This document shows positions 1 through 13,025 of a stretch of 64,000 nucleotides of DNA, in pieces. The translations under genes and the position numbers were made by a program. The first letter of the stretch is position 1, and each line of letters begins with the position of its first letter. The notes below the pieces were generated by a model. It worked only from the letters and a program-made list of their open reading frames with translations. It was not told the DNA's origin and did no database searches. The stretch comes from Pisaster brevispinus (lineage: Eukaryota > Echinodermata > Asteroidea > Forcipulatida > Asteriidae), in contig JAMKCF010000007.1 of assembly GCA_023634235.1 (NCBI GenBank), forward strand, positions 17,676,592 through 17,740,591. The letters run 5' to 3'.

Positions 1-490
1 TTTGTCTTTTGTTTTAATAGTAAGGAATGGAATTCGAAATAATCCCCAGCATGAATGCGTTCAAACGCACATATTTATTGTTGGCTACAGTTTGCCTTTG
101 TGAACTTGCTGAGGTTTCCGTGTGTATAGTAGGAGCGATCCAAAGCGGTTGTTGATCCCATTGTCAACTGCGTTGATGGAGACCTTGATCTTAAAACACT
201 GGGGTAATGGGAGTGATTGACTGGATGCCCTATAGCCTGGCTGTTACCCCCCATGTCCTAGCCTGGTCTTTACAGCCACGGCCGTGTATGGCTTTACTAA
301 TGAAAACCTCCAACCCTTGGATCAAGGAATCTCATGAGTTGCTTGCAGTGAAGAAATGGTGATTGGCGAATAATTTTTGAGACTCCAGTCGTCACTCCTA
401 AGCCATTTAGTTCATCCACATCAACATAACAGAACCGAAACTTTAAGTACAACAGCCTGTAACATCATATTTGTTTAATGATTTGGGTTT
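1..490. other. Non-coding stretch, no gene recognised
   Basis: I see no open frame of useful length, no splice-flanked coding segment and no RNA gene here. It borders the tail of the tRNA-centred repeat that starts at about 475. Confidence 0.5.
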
Positions 491-670
491 GAACGAAGGA
501 AAATTGACTGGAGCGGGACTTGAACCAACGACCTCCGGATTAACGTACCGGCTCTCTACCAACTGAGCTATCCAGCCCTATGTTGGTGGTCTCCCTATTA
601 ATCAATATCTTTGTTCGGGGGTGCCAGTCAGAAGCCATTCAACCGTAAGCTGGCGTGATGCCAGGGATCA
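475..670 (-). mobile_element. tRNA(Asn-like)-derived repeat, copy 1
   Basis: On the minus strand, 506-577 folds as a complete 72-nt tRNA cloverleaf. The acceptor stem GGCTGGA pairs with TCCAGTC, the D arm is GCTC/GAGC, and the anticodon arm CCGG/CCGG carries a loop ACGTTAA with anticodon GTT. The T arm contains GGTTCAAGTCC, a good B box. No CCA is encoded. C instead of T at position 33 and a T-T mismatch at the base of the anticodon loop argue against a functional tRNA. The tRNA lies between the inverted motifs GAACGAAGG (491-499) and TCTTTGTTC (608-616). In tRNA orientation a body of about 90 bp precedes it and a short tail follows. At least four more copies occur in the window. I call it a tRNA-derived SINE-like repeat; the exact family is not known to me. 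Confidence 0.8.
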
Positions 671-679
671 CACTCATTG

Positions 680-1257
680 TAATTTGTGTTACATTTGTTT
701 TAAGAACTATTATAATATTAAGATCTACATATTGAATATTGTTGTGATGACCAAAGATACAACGCCTTTAAAGCTACCCCATCCACTAGGGGAATGTTGT
801 TCCAAAGCTCCTCTCAAGATATATATAGACACGCCAACTATACGAGGTTGTCAATTTTTAATTGCCAATGATTTACGCGTCTGACGGAATTACGCAAATG
901 CTGGGGCATAATTCCTTCGTCATACCACAGCGCTGGAGTGTTGTGTACGGTGTGGAAACCGCGTAGGTCACCATGAAATTCGTGCCCATAAGATGAAGTA
1001 CACCAACGTAAAAGAGATGGTTGACTGTCGTAAAGCTAAGTGAACAAAGCAGCACAAAGCTGAAAGCTTTACTTGGATAAAATGGTTACAACACTCAAAA
1101 TAGAATCACCGCATTGGTGAGAAAGTTTAGTTAGTAGTTGTGCTCAAGAGGGCCCATGTTATCGCACAGCTTATACCAGTACCACAGCATTCTGCAGTTA
1201 TGGCAAACCTAAGTGCAAAACTCTGCAGTAAGCAGAGCCATGAAATGGGGGCCTGCA
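680..1257. other. Non-coding stretch, no gene recognised
   Basis: Two short open frames overlap on opposite strands near 621-1055. Neither shows a domain, signal peptide or splice context, so I treat the stretch as non-coding. Confidence 0.4.
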
Positions 1258-1422
1258 GCCGATTTCACGGAACGCTAGGATTAATCCTATCTCGAGTTAG
1301 GACGAGTAACTAGTCCTAACTTAGGATTAATCTTAAGGTTTACATGTTTAGTGCAAGGCTGGGACTCGTCCTAAGTCCTAAGATTAATCCTAAGTTAGGA
1401 AGAGTTTGGTGAAATCGACGGC
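1258..1422. mobile_element. Foldback MITE with GCCGATTTCAC termini
   Basis: GATTTCAC at 1261-1268 is mirrored by GTGAAATC at 1409-1416, and the outer bases GCC/GGC extend the inverted termini with small gaps. The interior is itself palindromic, with repeated forms of TTAGGACGAGT and TTAGGATTAATC in both orientations, so the whole element can fold into a long hairpin. There is no coding capacity. The closest relative in the window is 48881-49015, which shares both terminus and interior motifs. Confidence 0.75.
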
Positions 1423-4400
1423 TGATTTTTAAAGCAATAATGTATGATAAATGTAATCAATGTTTATTTAAACATAACACAATTAAACAAACAAAATTAA
1501 ATTATAGGCAGCCCAGATTGTTTAAGAAGCTAACTCAAAAAATACCTGAAAATTTATACTTTAAATTTAAATAGCCTTTTTTTTTTGACTCGAGAAAATT
1601 GTAAGCTTCGTTTAATTTAGGTGGAAGTTAGTTAGAATCTAAGTATGATTTTTTCCCTTTTTTCGAAATCTTGAAAATAACAATTTCACGTCCATCTGCC
1701 ACGTATAGTGACCTGTTACATGTTTTGTTTGTGTGTGCATTGCTCCTGCCATATGCAGAATGTGTTGTGTTTTTATGTGTGTGTTTTTTTTTCGTTTTGA
1801 AACGGCATCATCTGTCCAAACTCGTTCAGAAAAAGAAGAAGAAAAAGAAAACACAGATAACAAACTTGGTTGATATTACTATTCTGAATTGTATAGGCTA
1901 GCATTTTTTTTTCCTGAAATGATTCTAATTTTGTGGAGATATTTTCTCGTTGGTTTGTGCATTGCATCCATTTCTTTAAAACCGGCCCAACGTTTCCTTT
2001 TACCGAGTATTCAGGAAAACAGTTTACATTTATATAACACATATGCAATCTTTTGGAACTGATTAACGAAAAAATTGCTTGCATAGGCCAATATATATGT
2101 AACGCCTGGAGCGCCCCATATTTGTTTTAGTGTGATTTTTTCCCCGGGGGTTTCATCACCGATCAGGTCTGAAGAAGAACTGACTCCTTTAAGTTGAAAG
2201 TTTATTATAGAACCCTTTAGAGTATCACTTTCTAACTCGACATTGACCTTTATCACTAGTATCACACCGAGGTTCAAAGGTGGGAATAGTCTGGTCTCCG
2301 TCCTACCCGGGAATCGTAAGTGCGAGCATTATCGTGTAAAGGGAACCTAACACCTATAGCGGCACCATGCTGGAGGCGTGTGGAGTAATGGATACGGATG
2401 CGTATTTGCAATGTGTTTGCAAATACGCTGTAGGGCCTACCTCAAGTATTACTGTTGCTATATTTTCAGCTTAACAAGATGTGCAAAGCACGTTAATGCA
2501 AAGCCAAACGAACTAAGCAAAGGTTTGACCTTTATGACGTCACGGTTCTCTTCCATTCCAAGCAGCTCAACTTGAGGTTGTTCTGAAAATAGTCAGACCT
2601 CTGTCACGGATCACCGCTATAATCGTATTTGCTTCTACAGGGAAGCTATATACCAACAAAGATGGCTTGATAAAGGTCACAGACAAATTGTATATACAGT
2701 TATTATACATGGATATCAAAGTAAATGATGGCACTTCACCTCGGCAATGGTATACTTGGCTAACTTGACGAGGCGTCACTCATCACTCTACGCACGGTTT
2801 AGATATTTGTACACGCGATGTCAAGCTAGCGTTACATCCTTGGTGCATGTATTTCACCGCTGCTGTATATTGTTTTTCTACAGCAAGTTTATGCATTGGT
2901 TTTTATTTTCAGAGGGTTCGGAGGTAGACAAAATTTTCTTCTGTATCATTGTCAATGAAAATACATTTTCTTTTCTAAAAAAAGAACAAAACATTAACAT
3001 TGTAGACTATTATAAGACGGCGTGATATTTATTTTGATCAGGACATTGTCAGTTTCACACATATCCGCATGAATGAGTTGCTACAGATAAGCGAGTTACC
3101 AGAAAAGTTCCATGTGAGTGACAAGTTCTCCTCTGACTCTTGATGGAAAAAAAATCGCATAGTGCAATGGAACTTTACGGTAAACAGCTCGTGAAAAAAG
3201 GCAAGTTTACACATCATTTAGTTCACAACAAACACACGGTTTGGGAAGAAGAGTTGTGTCCTGCTGTCAACAGGAAATTAACACAACATGGTGACACGTT
3301 CAAAACATCTTAACGAGACATTCGTCCTCGGGAAACAAAAAATAACAATAGTCTGGCGTTGATGCAGTATGTTACTAATTTCTCGTCATTATTTTGAAAT
3401 AAAAAGTTGCTTCTATAACTCCGTGATACCTTGTCAGTACCCGTTTCGTTACCAGTTTCGAGTCAAACATTCTAAACGCTCTCTGTGTGGGTACCATCAA
3501 CGCACTAATTATAGAGCAAGGGGCGTAGGGACCCTATTGTTGTTTTGAAACAAAGCATTACGAGGTTCTTTTGCGCAAAGTAGGCTTAAAGTAGACGCGA
3601 TTTGTCAGGAGTTGTTCTGATTTCAGGGTTTTTCACCGATCTCCCTGCGACTTCAGAGTTTCTCGAGAGAAGCAAACTTGCCTTCACAGAGGTGAGAAGA
3701 CTTGCCCCTTGTTCTTTTTGAAAGAATTTAGAGAGTCTGTAAACATCTAACATGTAAAATTATGTTTATTTAGGGCACCTCCTTTCCACACCAAGTGGAA
3801 GTTGATGTCAAGTTTTCAGGATTTTTCATTTTCTTACAATCTCACCCCAGTTAAAGAGACACCCGTGCAGCTATCATTAATGGATTGGGTTTTTTTTTTT
3901 TTTGCGTTTTAGTTTCCGTGGTTATAATTACCGCGCTAAAGTTCCCCCTCAAACATATGTAGAAATGTGGACAGGGAAATTGAGAACATATCTGAATGTA
4001 AATAGTTCGGCACCTTCCATGGAATGTTTATAAAATGTAATATTATTTCATGGCAAAATGCAGAATAAACGCAGTTATTCCCACTGTCAATTTCTTATCT
4101 GAATTGGCTAATAAATAAAAAGAACAGCAAAACTGTCATCAGGCATTTTTCTTGCCTTTTTTTTGTCAATTTACTATGTCACCATGTTATGCTCAATGAG
4201 TAAGTTCACGGCAGCCGAGTTGTTTACTTACTGTATGCACAACACGTACGCGCCCCTACGTGTGAAGTCCGGATGTAACATTGGCCCGTGGATTTTACAA
4301 ACAGACAGGCTGCAGTGCAGTTTTTTCCAACATTCATCATACTCTATCCGTTAGAATGAGGTCAATCAATGCCTGCCCTCATAACCCCAAACAACACATG

Positions 4401-5040
4401 CTTCAACTGCTTGACCAGGGTTCAATCCAACACAATTAGAACAAACACACCTTTCAGCCCATGGGATCTTCTGGTTTTGTTTTAGGAAGAGGGGGTCGTC
4501 ACGTACCATCTGCATTTCATGGGATTTAAATGCACTTAAAGGGCACATTTCGTCTCAGAATGATTCGGCGCATCAAATAGCGACCTTTGGGTATACACAA
4601 ACTTTTCAAAACACGAGCAGCTGAAGGTTACGTAGGCCTATGCCTTGCTCTCTTTGATTATTAGAAAACAACATTTGTTCATTTTAATGTAGAATCTAAA
4701 TGCCAAGGTGTCCATTATTTTGGCTGGACATTAATTTGTTTTTGTTTTGTTAGCAATTGTTAAGCTTTAGGTGAGTATGAATGTTGTACGCGATGAATGG
4801 TGTATCGCTAAGCTAGACCTTTATATTGGTCCACCCGTAATGACTAAAACACCGTTCAAGTGTCATGTAAAAGAAGTGAGGCCCGAAGGGGATTAGTCTA
4901 ACAACTTTGGGTTCTTAATCTGTATATAAAGTGTTTGCCGATTCACACGGGCAACATAACATATTATCAACATCATATTATGATAATTTTGGCAGTCTAT
5001 CAGACACCGTCTGTCTGTATAACATTAATCCTTTCACATC
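1423..5040. other. AT-rich non-coding stretch
   Basis: No coding exon is supported. Visible details are a 12-bp-stem hairpin at 2400-2428, a perfect TGACGTCA at 2535-2542, a poly-T run near 3891-3903 and a TAGGCCTA palindrome at 4633-4640. Open frames of 60-103 codons are scattered on both strands without domain content and are probably chance. Confidence 0.5.
2400..2428. repeat. Short perfect hairpin
   Basis: GCGTATTTGCAA (2400-2411) pairs with TTGCAAATACGC (2417-2428), giving a 12-bp perfect stem around a 5-nt loop TGTGT. The arms contain ATTTGCA(A), an octamer/POU-like core, in both orientations. It is too short for a microRNA precursor. Role unknown. Confidence 0.6.
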
Positions 5041-5046
5041 GTTTGT

Positions 5047-5820
<774 letters not shown>

Positions 5821-7240
5821 ATTATTATACAGTTACAAACAACTAGTAAATTAATGTTTAGGCCCCTACAGTGTTCAAACCAAAATATTAACAAATATAG
5901 AATGAACTAAATATTGTATTATATGAATATAAATAAAACTATAAAATACCTAAAAACGTGGAAATATTTATCAAAACGTCACAGCAGCCCACATCACATA
6001 TAAACCACCATCTATTCCTCGAGAGATAAATCTTGATGGAAGTCGTAATTTAAGTCAGCCCAGGAAGAACTCAAGACGAGAAAATTACCTGTTAGCTTCA
6101 ACTTAGCTTACAAAGACTAGTGTACTCCATTATTACCCGTGCCTTGAATCAGTGCGTGACGTCTGATAACGTCCCAGTCTGCATGGTCATGAAATATACA
6201 CGCCGTGTATCGCTGTCGACTAAGCAGGCTTAGTTATTTATGCACTGTAGACATAAGTCTGTTGAAAGTTAATGAAGCCTCGCACTCGTATACACTTTGG
6301 AATTAGATGTGAGGTAGAGAAAAAAAGGGTAAATTACCATAGAAAATTGTCTTCACTTATATAGAAATAGTTCCATGTTAAATAGTCTAGTTCTTGATTT
6401 GTAAATAAGACCCACTAGTTTTTATTACTATGTGCATTGATTACTATTTGTAATTGAAACAGGTCTTTAAATGTTTTAACATTTTAGATGATTTTGATAG
6501 TCAGTTTGCATCGATGTCAGACGTTTACACGATGACAGCGCACTGACATTTTGCTGGTAGTATTTGCAAAGTGTGTTTCTATTTGAAGCCGCTCTCAACA
6601 GATCGTTTAAAATAAATGCATTATATTTTTTGCTGGCTACGGCAGAGATAAACAAAAGTATGGCATAATGCGGTTATATCATCTAATTAAGAACGACCGT
6701 TTGAAAAAAAACCAAAACAAACTACAACACCTCACGCATCCCATCGTTATATGCACTGAATCCAATATTCAACAATGGCTTGTTTATTTCGGGTAGGTCG
6801 ATCTTGACCTTCGGAAATCGAATCGCGTGTCGATTGGACGTGTTTGCAGGCGACGTTTGTTCCTCGCTTTGCTATTTTAATGGGTCGAAGTTTGAATTCA
6901 CTTTTCGTGATGGTTTCAAAGGATGTATCAAAAATACTATTGTTCGCAAAAAACCCTGACCGTTTTAATACGCTTATTAATTTAGAGTTATTTATTTATT
7001 GTTTGTTTATGTACCTATTTCTGTATTCATTTCTGTAGTTCTTTCTTTAATTAGATGATTTATTTATTTAGGTAATTTATTTTTTTAGGCCTAATTATTT
7101 ATTTATTTATTTAACTACTTATTTATTTATTATTATTATATTTTTTTCTAATTTATTTATTTATTAATGATTTTTTGTAAACAACTTTTAAATATTATTC
7201 AACTTTTTAAATTAATATTTATTTATTATTACTGTTTTTA
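5821..7240. other. AT-rich non-coding stretch with TTTA repeats
   Basis: 5821-6840 shows no gene. From about 6990 to 7215 the sequence is dominated by TTTA/TTTATT low-complexity repeat, which ends at the next tRNA-centred repeat. Confidence 0.5.
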
Positions 7241-7249
7241 TATGAGGGG

Positions 7250-7760
7250 CGGGGTTTGAACAAAGACACATCGACTAGAGCAAAAATCGAACCTGCGACC
7301 TCCGGGTTGACGTGCCAGCACTATAACTCAGCTATCTAGCCCTAATGTTGGCGGTTTTCCTATTTTGTCAATATCTTTGTTCGGGGGGGGGGGGTGTGGG
7401 GTGCCATTCAGAAGCCATTTATCCTGTAACTGCCGTATAGCAAGTGATCATACATGACTTTACGAGGCAGCAGAGGGATTACCTTATCAGGGAAAGCGAC
7501 TTCTTTAAATTCAAGTATACAAAGTTTTACACCACTAGGGAAACTGAATGTGTAAATGTTTAACATAATATTGGGTTAAACTAATACAATTTACTAGAGC
7601 GGGACTTGAACCAGCGACCTCCGGATTAATGTGCCGGCGCTCTACCAATTGAGCCATCAAATCCTCATGATTGCGGTCTCCCTATTTTGTTTGTATGTAT
7701 TTGTTCGGGGTGCCAGTCGGAAGCCATTTTATTAATGTTTGACACCATCTGTTTTTCTCT
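7250..7760 (-). mobile_element. tRNA(Asn-like)-derived repeat, tandem dimer
   Basis: Two tRNA-like segments on the minus strand, about 7273-7341 and 7592-7663, lie 319 bp apart start to start, with a homologous body and tail between them. GAACAAAGA (7258-7266) and TCTTTGTTC (7374-7382) flank the first tRNA, as in the other copies. Both tRNAs have substitutions in the acceptor and D arms, so they are decayed. A run of 13 G interrupts the body next to TCTTTGTTC at 7382. The spacing matches the 317-bp dimer at 40.2-40.6 kb, so dimerisation is a property of this family and not an isolated event. Confidence 0.8.
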
Positions 7761-8984
7761 TTTGGAAGCCCCACCCACTATGGATTTCTGTAGTAAATCT
7801 CCAGTCAAACGAAACATAAGTTGATAGGGTTATTATTATTGCAATAACTCATAGATGTGCTTCCGGTATTTTCATCGTGCGTCTCAAATCCCCATTAATA
7901 TAATTTATTTTCTTATATGCGTGCGTAAAAACCAACACGCTAGCCGTGAATTGTACACATACCACTTCCGACCCGACCGGCCAGGAAGGATGATGGAAGT
8001 TCACCACTAATCCAAGAAGGTAACGACCGCCAATGACAGGCGTCGTGTACGTATTGCTGACATTGTTCCAACAACACACTACAACAGTTGTCATATCACG
8101 CTCCGTCAATGCATTTCAATGCAGATTAAGACAGAAGCAATTTACTCGTTGCTTTTAAGGCAATGTCTCACGAGGCAATTTTCCAGGCAATCTACTCTAA
8201 CTCATTCATATTTCAGTTTTTTTCTCATTATTTTCTTATAGTTAGTTACAGCCAGAAGACTATATTTTATGCTGCCGAAGTGTTCCTTGTTCATGCACTG
8301 CAGTTTGCCGCCGCACCGAGTCGTCCAGATTGACTTGACCTTTAGTATCAGTCATTATTACAATTCAGCACGAGGTTTTATAATCGCGAAATGCCCAAAT
8401 CATTAGGTCACTACAACGTGAAAGGGATGTTTGTTAGTGACGCTCACATCTGTAATTAGACAAAGTTGTAGTTACGAAGGTACAACATTGTGGAAGCGTA
8501 GGCCTAGTCTACATAAAGACGTCTAGTTTATTTGACCACACTCCATAAAAAATATGTACCAATTCAGGTGATTGGGTTTTCGAGAAAGCAAGGAAAACCG
8601 TTTAGTATGCGGGGTGTTTTGAAACAAAACGTCAACGGGAACGTGGAGAAAGATTTTTGCGGACGTAACGTGAAAAAAAGCTATCGTATAAAACTTGCCA
8701 TTTTTCACGTTAATACGTCACGCGGTCGACCGTATAACAGTTCGCGTTCCTGTGAACGTTTTAGTGTCGACCACGTAACGTGAGTGTCTATTTCTTATTT
8801 TGAAAACTTAAACATAAATCCAGTTTCTGTTTAGTTTCAGATAAACGTTTTCTTACGATAGCCCTACTTGGTTCTGGTGTCAGGTTATAATGTAGGCCTA
8901 AATGTTAAAAATGATCAATGAAGCGTTGTATCAATACCGACATGTATCACGTAATTGGTACCTAAGCTTTGCTAATGTCATACT
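7761..8984. other. Non-coding stretch, no gene recognised
   Basis: No supported exon. Contains a 12-bp-stem hairpin at 8666-8712 and two TAGGCCTA palindromes (8499-8506, 8893-8900). The open frame at 8532-8783 overlaps the hairpin and has no recognisable domain. Confidence 0.45.
8666..8712. repeat. Inverted repeat, 12-bp arms
   Basis: TAACGTGAAAAA (8666-8677) is the exact reverse complement of TTTTTCACGTTA (8701-8712), separated by 23 nt. It could be a stem-loop or the remains of a small foldback element. No target duplication is evident. Confidence 0.6.
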
Positions 8985-9134
8985 AGGGCTCGATTTCACA
9001 AAACACTACGAATCATCTTTGTATGAGCTGTCAGTTATACCATAATGATTTGTAGTGTAACGTCACACTTTGTGTAGCGATTAAGATTGATTCGCCGTGA
9101 AGACCAATCAAAGCTCGTTGTGAAATCGAGCCCT
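8985..9134. mobile_element. 150-bp MITE with 17-bp terminal inverted repeats
   Basis: AGGGCTCGATTTCACAA at the left end is mirrored exactly by TTGTGAAATCGAGCCCT at the right end. The interior shows no coding capacity and unlike the 1.26-kb and 48.9-kb elements is not filled with TTAGGACGAG repeats. The terminus GGGCTCGATTTCA is shared with the element at 27981. I do not see a clear target-site duplication, so the superfamily is open. Confidence 0.85.
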
Positions 9135-9649
9135 GAAGATATGCTCTCTAAAACCTCCCGGGGATTGAGGTGCCTGGGATCCCAGGTTCCAGGAGGTCCG
9201 GCCCGTTCCCGGGTCAGGTTTAAAAAATGGTATCCTAACTGTACAACCTCGTTCCCAGTGGTGTACAATCTCGACGCGCCATTTTGTTTTCTTTCCCAGA
9301 ATGCGTTGCTCGTTCATAACCCCTGACTTTAAAATAACCAAATTCGCAGAACGCACTGTAAAAGGACGCATCAAGTCATGGAGCAACTGGCCACCCTCTC
9401 ATTCTTTTTCGATCTTACTGAATGCAGTTTAGGGTGACCATGTAAAAACATGATTCATTTGAAATGTATTGCGTCAAAATACGTGTATTTTTACACGTGC
9501 GTACTAAGCGCCCGACAAGCGCCCTAGAAGCGCTCGAATGTTTTTAACAATCGTGCACGCAAAGCAGTACATTTTTGTTAGCCAATCAGCATTGGTTTTC
9601 AGTGTTTCCCTACCAGGGGTTTAGCGACGAGAGGTATCGATACGGCGCG

Positions 9650-9800
9650 CTGCCCATGGTAGCGAGGCTGCTAACTATGGATTATGCGTTAGTATGACCC
9701 ATTCTGGGGTTAATTGGACACAAATTACGGCTCATACTGACCCAGAAATGGGTCAGGTCTCACGGTACTCAGAGTCCAGGTCAATTCTGTCCCGGGATTT
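9650..9800. repeat. GGGTCA/TGACCC dispersed repeat, fragment
   Basis: Contains TGACCCAGAAATGGGTCA, an inverted pair of GGGTCA half-sites, followed by CAGGTCTCACGG and CAGGTCAATTCTG. The same order of words occurs at the ends of the copies at 24.6, 42.6 and 60.3 kb. This copy is truncated on the left. Confidence 0.6.
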
Positions 9801-12210
9801 CAAATAGGCCTAGAGCATGGTGACGGATTTAAAAACTGTGAACTTGATAATCTGCATCAAAAACTACGGCGCTCTAGAAGTGTCATACCACTTAACCCCA
9901 GTATGCGATAATGCCCCTATGCTGACTTGGAATAAGTAGAGTTGTCATGATATTCTCACTGAGACGACTTATTGATCGTAAAGAAGTCTACTTATACAGT
10001 GATAGCTTATCTCACAAAGACACTTCCTGAATAGGGCGACTTATCATCTTAGTAGAATGTCTTGACGAGATACATTAATGGTAATTCAACTTCTTTGGTT
10101 CCATAAGACATCTTCACAGGGTTTAAATTACTAGGACAAGTTGACATCTCAGCATCAGTAGTCCTGGTTAGTGAGACAAAATTATCTCGTCATCTGGGTA
10201 AAATTGTTTGTCACTCGTGAGGCTTTTAGAGTCGGTTCATTGACCTATCAATAGTATAAGTAAGTGTCTCCCCTATTCATTCTTTACGGTTGCAAACTAA
10301 TGAAGTATTGCATAAATCAAAAATTGTTGTGAATATTCATGAAGCAGTACTACAGGTCATCCGGCGCCAATTCATTGTAGGGTGTACTCCAGGGATGTGC
10401 CTAATTGGCCATTGCAGTTTTTATGAGGAATGTCATAAATATTCATGTAGTAAGTTGACATATAAGACGCATTTGAGAGTTTGTGCACATGACCTAAAAA
10501 ATGCATATTTTGTAAAACGGCATCGCCTATATTATTATAAAGTTAATGTCCATCTGTTCGTGTTGTAACCTTTATGCTTACTGCAGGTCAAAGAACAGTT
10601 GTGCAAACTGTTGCCAACATTAAAGGGACTACGTGGAGTTCACAGCGACCGCTAATATTTCTGCGAACTTGTTGGCACTCTGAAAACAAAATTAATATGA
10701 ACTGACAATCCAAGTTGATCGAGTTAATGGGGCGCGGCTAGAAATCGTAAGAAGTTAGCTACAATAAATATGCAACTGATAATTTAATACAAAATAGACA
10801 AAAATACGTAACCCCCAAAAAGTATAAACATGTATTATCTGGAATATATTGTTTTTCTTTTGTTTTGTTTCTTCTTTGAGAAACAAAAATAATAACAATC
10901 ACAACTACACCTTTTTCTGCTACAGCTTGGTGTACCTTTTGAACTTGCTATTCATTCTGAGTTCATTGAATATTTATATTTGATTGTCAGAGATTTTATG
11001 AGTTATGAACTGGAACTGTGTATTAAACAACCAAACACGTCTGACTCAAAACCTGACAATCTCTCTATTGAGACAATTCAGTAATAACTGTATTTACCTA
11101 GGTTTACCCGATCCCCATTTTGGGGGGAAGAGGTACACGGGAAAAGTAGAAGAAAACGCAATCAAGACCGCCCTTTACAATTACCTTTCCTGACCTGTGT
11201 AACAATTTTACAGTGCTAGTGTATACATAATGCATACAGTAAAAAGACATTTGCAATTATTGCAAAACTATACAAAATGAATGAGTTCTAGGTATCTGCT
11301 GATGGTGGCTTCCATTTGATGAGACGGTTGGAGGAGAGGAGAGGGGAAAATCCAGGGCAGTGTAAATTCACTCCTGATATCCTTTTAAGAATTCATAATG
11401 ACGATTAAGCTGTGCGCTGACATCGCGACCCAATTATACTGGGAACGAGATCATGCGACCTATTTACTACATTCTGTTTTTAGTCTTACTGTTTATTTTT
11501 TAATTCAAAATGTCCGTGGCTCAAGGCTGTCTTTAGCCTTGCACGACCCTTGCTTCGAAGGAAGTAAAGGCATCTCAAGGAAAAATATGCTTTTGGTTCA
11601 TGGGCATGTTGAAGGAATCGCGGGAACTAGGGTAGTTTGAGAGCATAAACGCATAAGAGAAAAATTAATTTGTTCACTAATTGCTATATCACCGAAAACA
11701 GGTGTTCAGATATTACATGCCAAGTCTGGATTTTTGAAATAGTATGAATCCTACTATGACACGTCTAGACACCTTGTTTGTCGAGCTCCTAATTTGATGA
11801 CTTGTCATTTTATTGTTTAGACACAAAATCAACACAAAATAGATTAGGGTAGGCCTACGTCATCGACCAGCCAAGCTACCGGGGTCACTTTGGCGTATGG
11901 AGACTCTTTGGATAAGGGGTTTGGACATGGGGTTGATTTGCCCAAAGATTTACACACAAATAAAACATAAATTGTTAATACCCGGTAAAAAGGAATTGCT
12001 CTTGTTTTGCATTGTCTGTCAATTGTTTCTTTTCTTTGTGCGGTTCCCAAATTTTCTCCACTGTTCACCATCAGTGGTAACTAGTAACACGTTCAAATAT
12101 GGCACAGAGACACAGTGGTAAGAACATTTGGTGGTACTAGTGTTTGTTTCCATACATTGAATCAGAGCATTTTTAATTGAGACCAAATATGTTACTTTTG
12201 TGACATGAAA
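9801..12210. other. Non-coding stretch, no gene recognised
   Basis: About 9950-10260 repeats words such as GACTTAT, GAGAT and TCTCGTCA in both orientations and may be a decayed foldback repeat. The rest is AT-rich with no supported exon. Contains TAGGCCTA palindromes at 9805-9812 and 11850-11857. Confidence 0.4.
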
Positions 12211-12213
12211 TCA

Positions 12214-12251
12214 TTTTTTTTTTTTTTTTTTTTTTTTTTTGGGGGGGGGGG
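12214..12251. repeat. T27-G11 homopolymer junction
   Basis: 27 T (12214-12240) are followed directly by 11 G (12241-12251). The same arrangement, T22G8, occurs at 21863-21892. Lengths may be affected by sequencing error. Confidence 0.85.
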
Positions 12252-12974
12252 AATGTGGAAAAACTAAGTTATCGTTACTGCTAATATAATATGTCTCTTT
12301 CAAGCAATCTATAAGGTATCAATATTGGCAATTGGTTTCAATGAAAATCACAGTAGAAATGTGCAAAGGGATACAAATGACATGAAGAACCAATGCTTTT
12401 TGGGGCAACAGCTCAAGACAATTATAATGCCCTCTTCTGGCGATGATTCTTAGTTTTATATGGCAATCTCAAAGTTACTATTGAGCTGAATGTTCTGCCT
12501 AAAGGGAAACAGCATTTGCTGATCCGTTTTAGTACGATGTGATCGTGCACAAAAAGTCCTGATATTTTTTTCAATTTTTTTTAAACCAGAGGATTGGATT
12601 GAATTTACTCTTTCAAAAAAAAGAAGATGTTTTTTTGCTTTCACTGAAAATGTCAGATTGAAGGCATCACCCTCTTGTACTTGTGCGTCCCCAAACCTGC
12701 ATTTTTAAGCGTCAGTAACTACCAGATTATGTGCTTTAAGAAGATGTGCTTGTCGTGTCCTAGTTTTTTGCTTTGTAATGATGTGCCTGTTGATTGTGAT
12801 ATTATAATGGCGGCTCCGTGATTTGGGGACACCGTAATCAGATTGTGGGAATTGCCTGGGAATAATCTGCAGTACCCTGGATGAGCCACGCAGTGGTTAA
12901 AATAATGGTTTAAACATTTACCGTTTGAATCTCAAGTCTGACAATTAGTACGCCTTCTGATTAAAAACACCCGT

Positions 12975-12994
12975 TTTGTTGTTGTTGATGGTGC

Positions 12995-13025
<31 letters not shown>

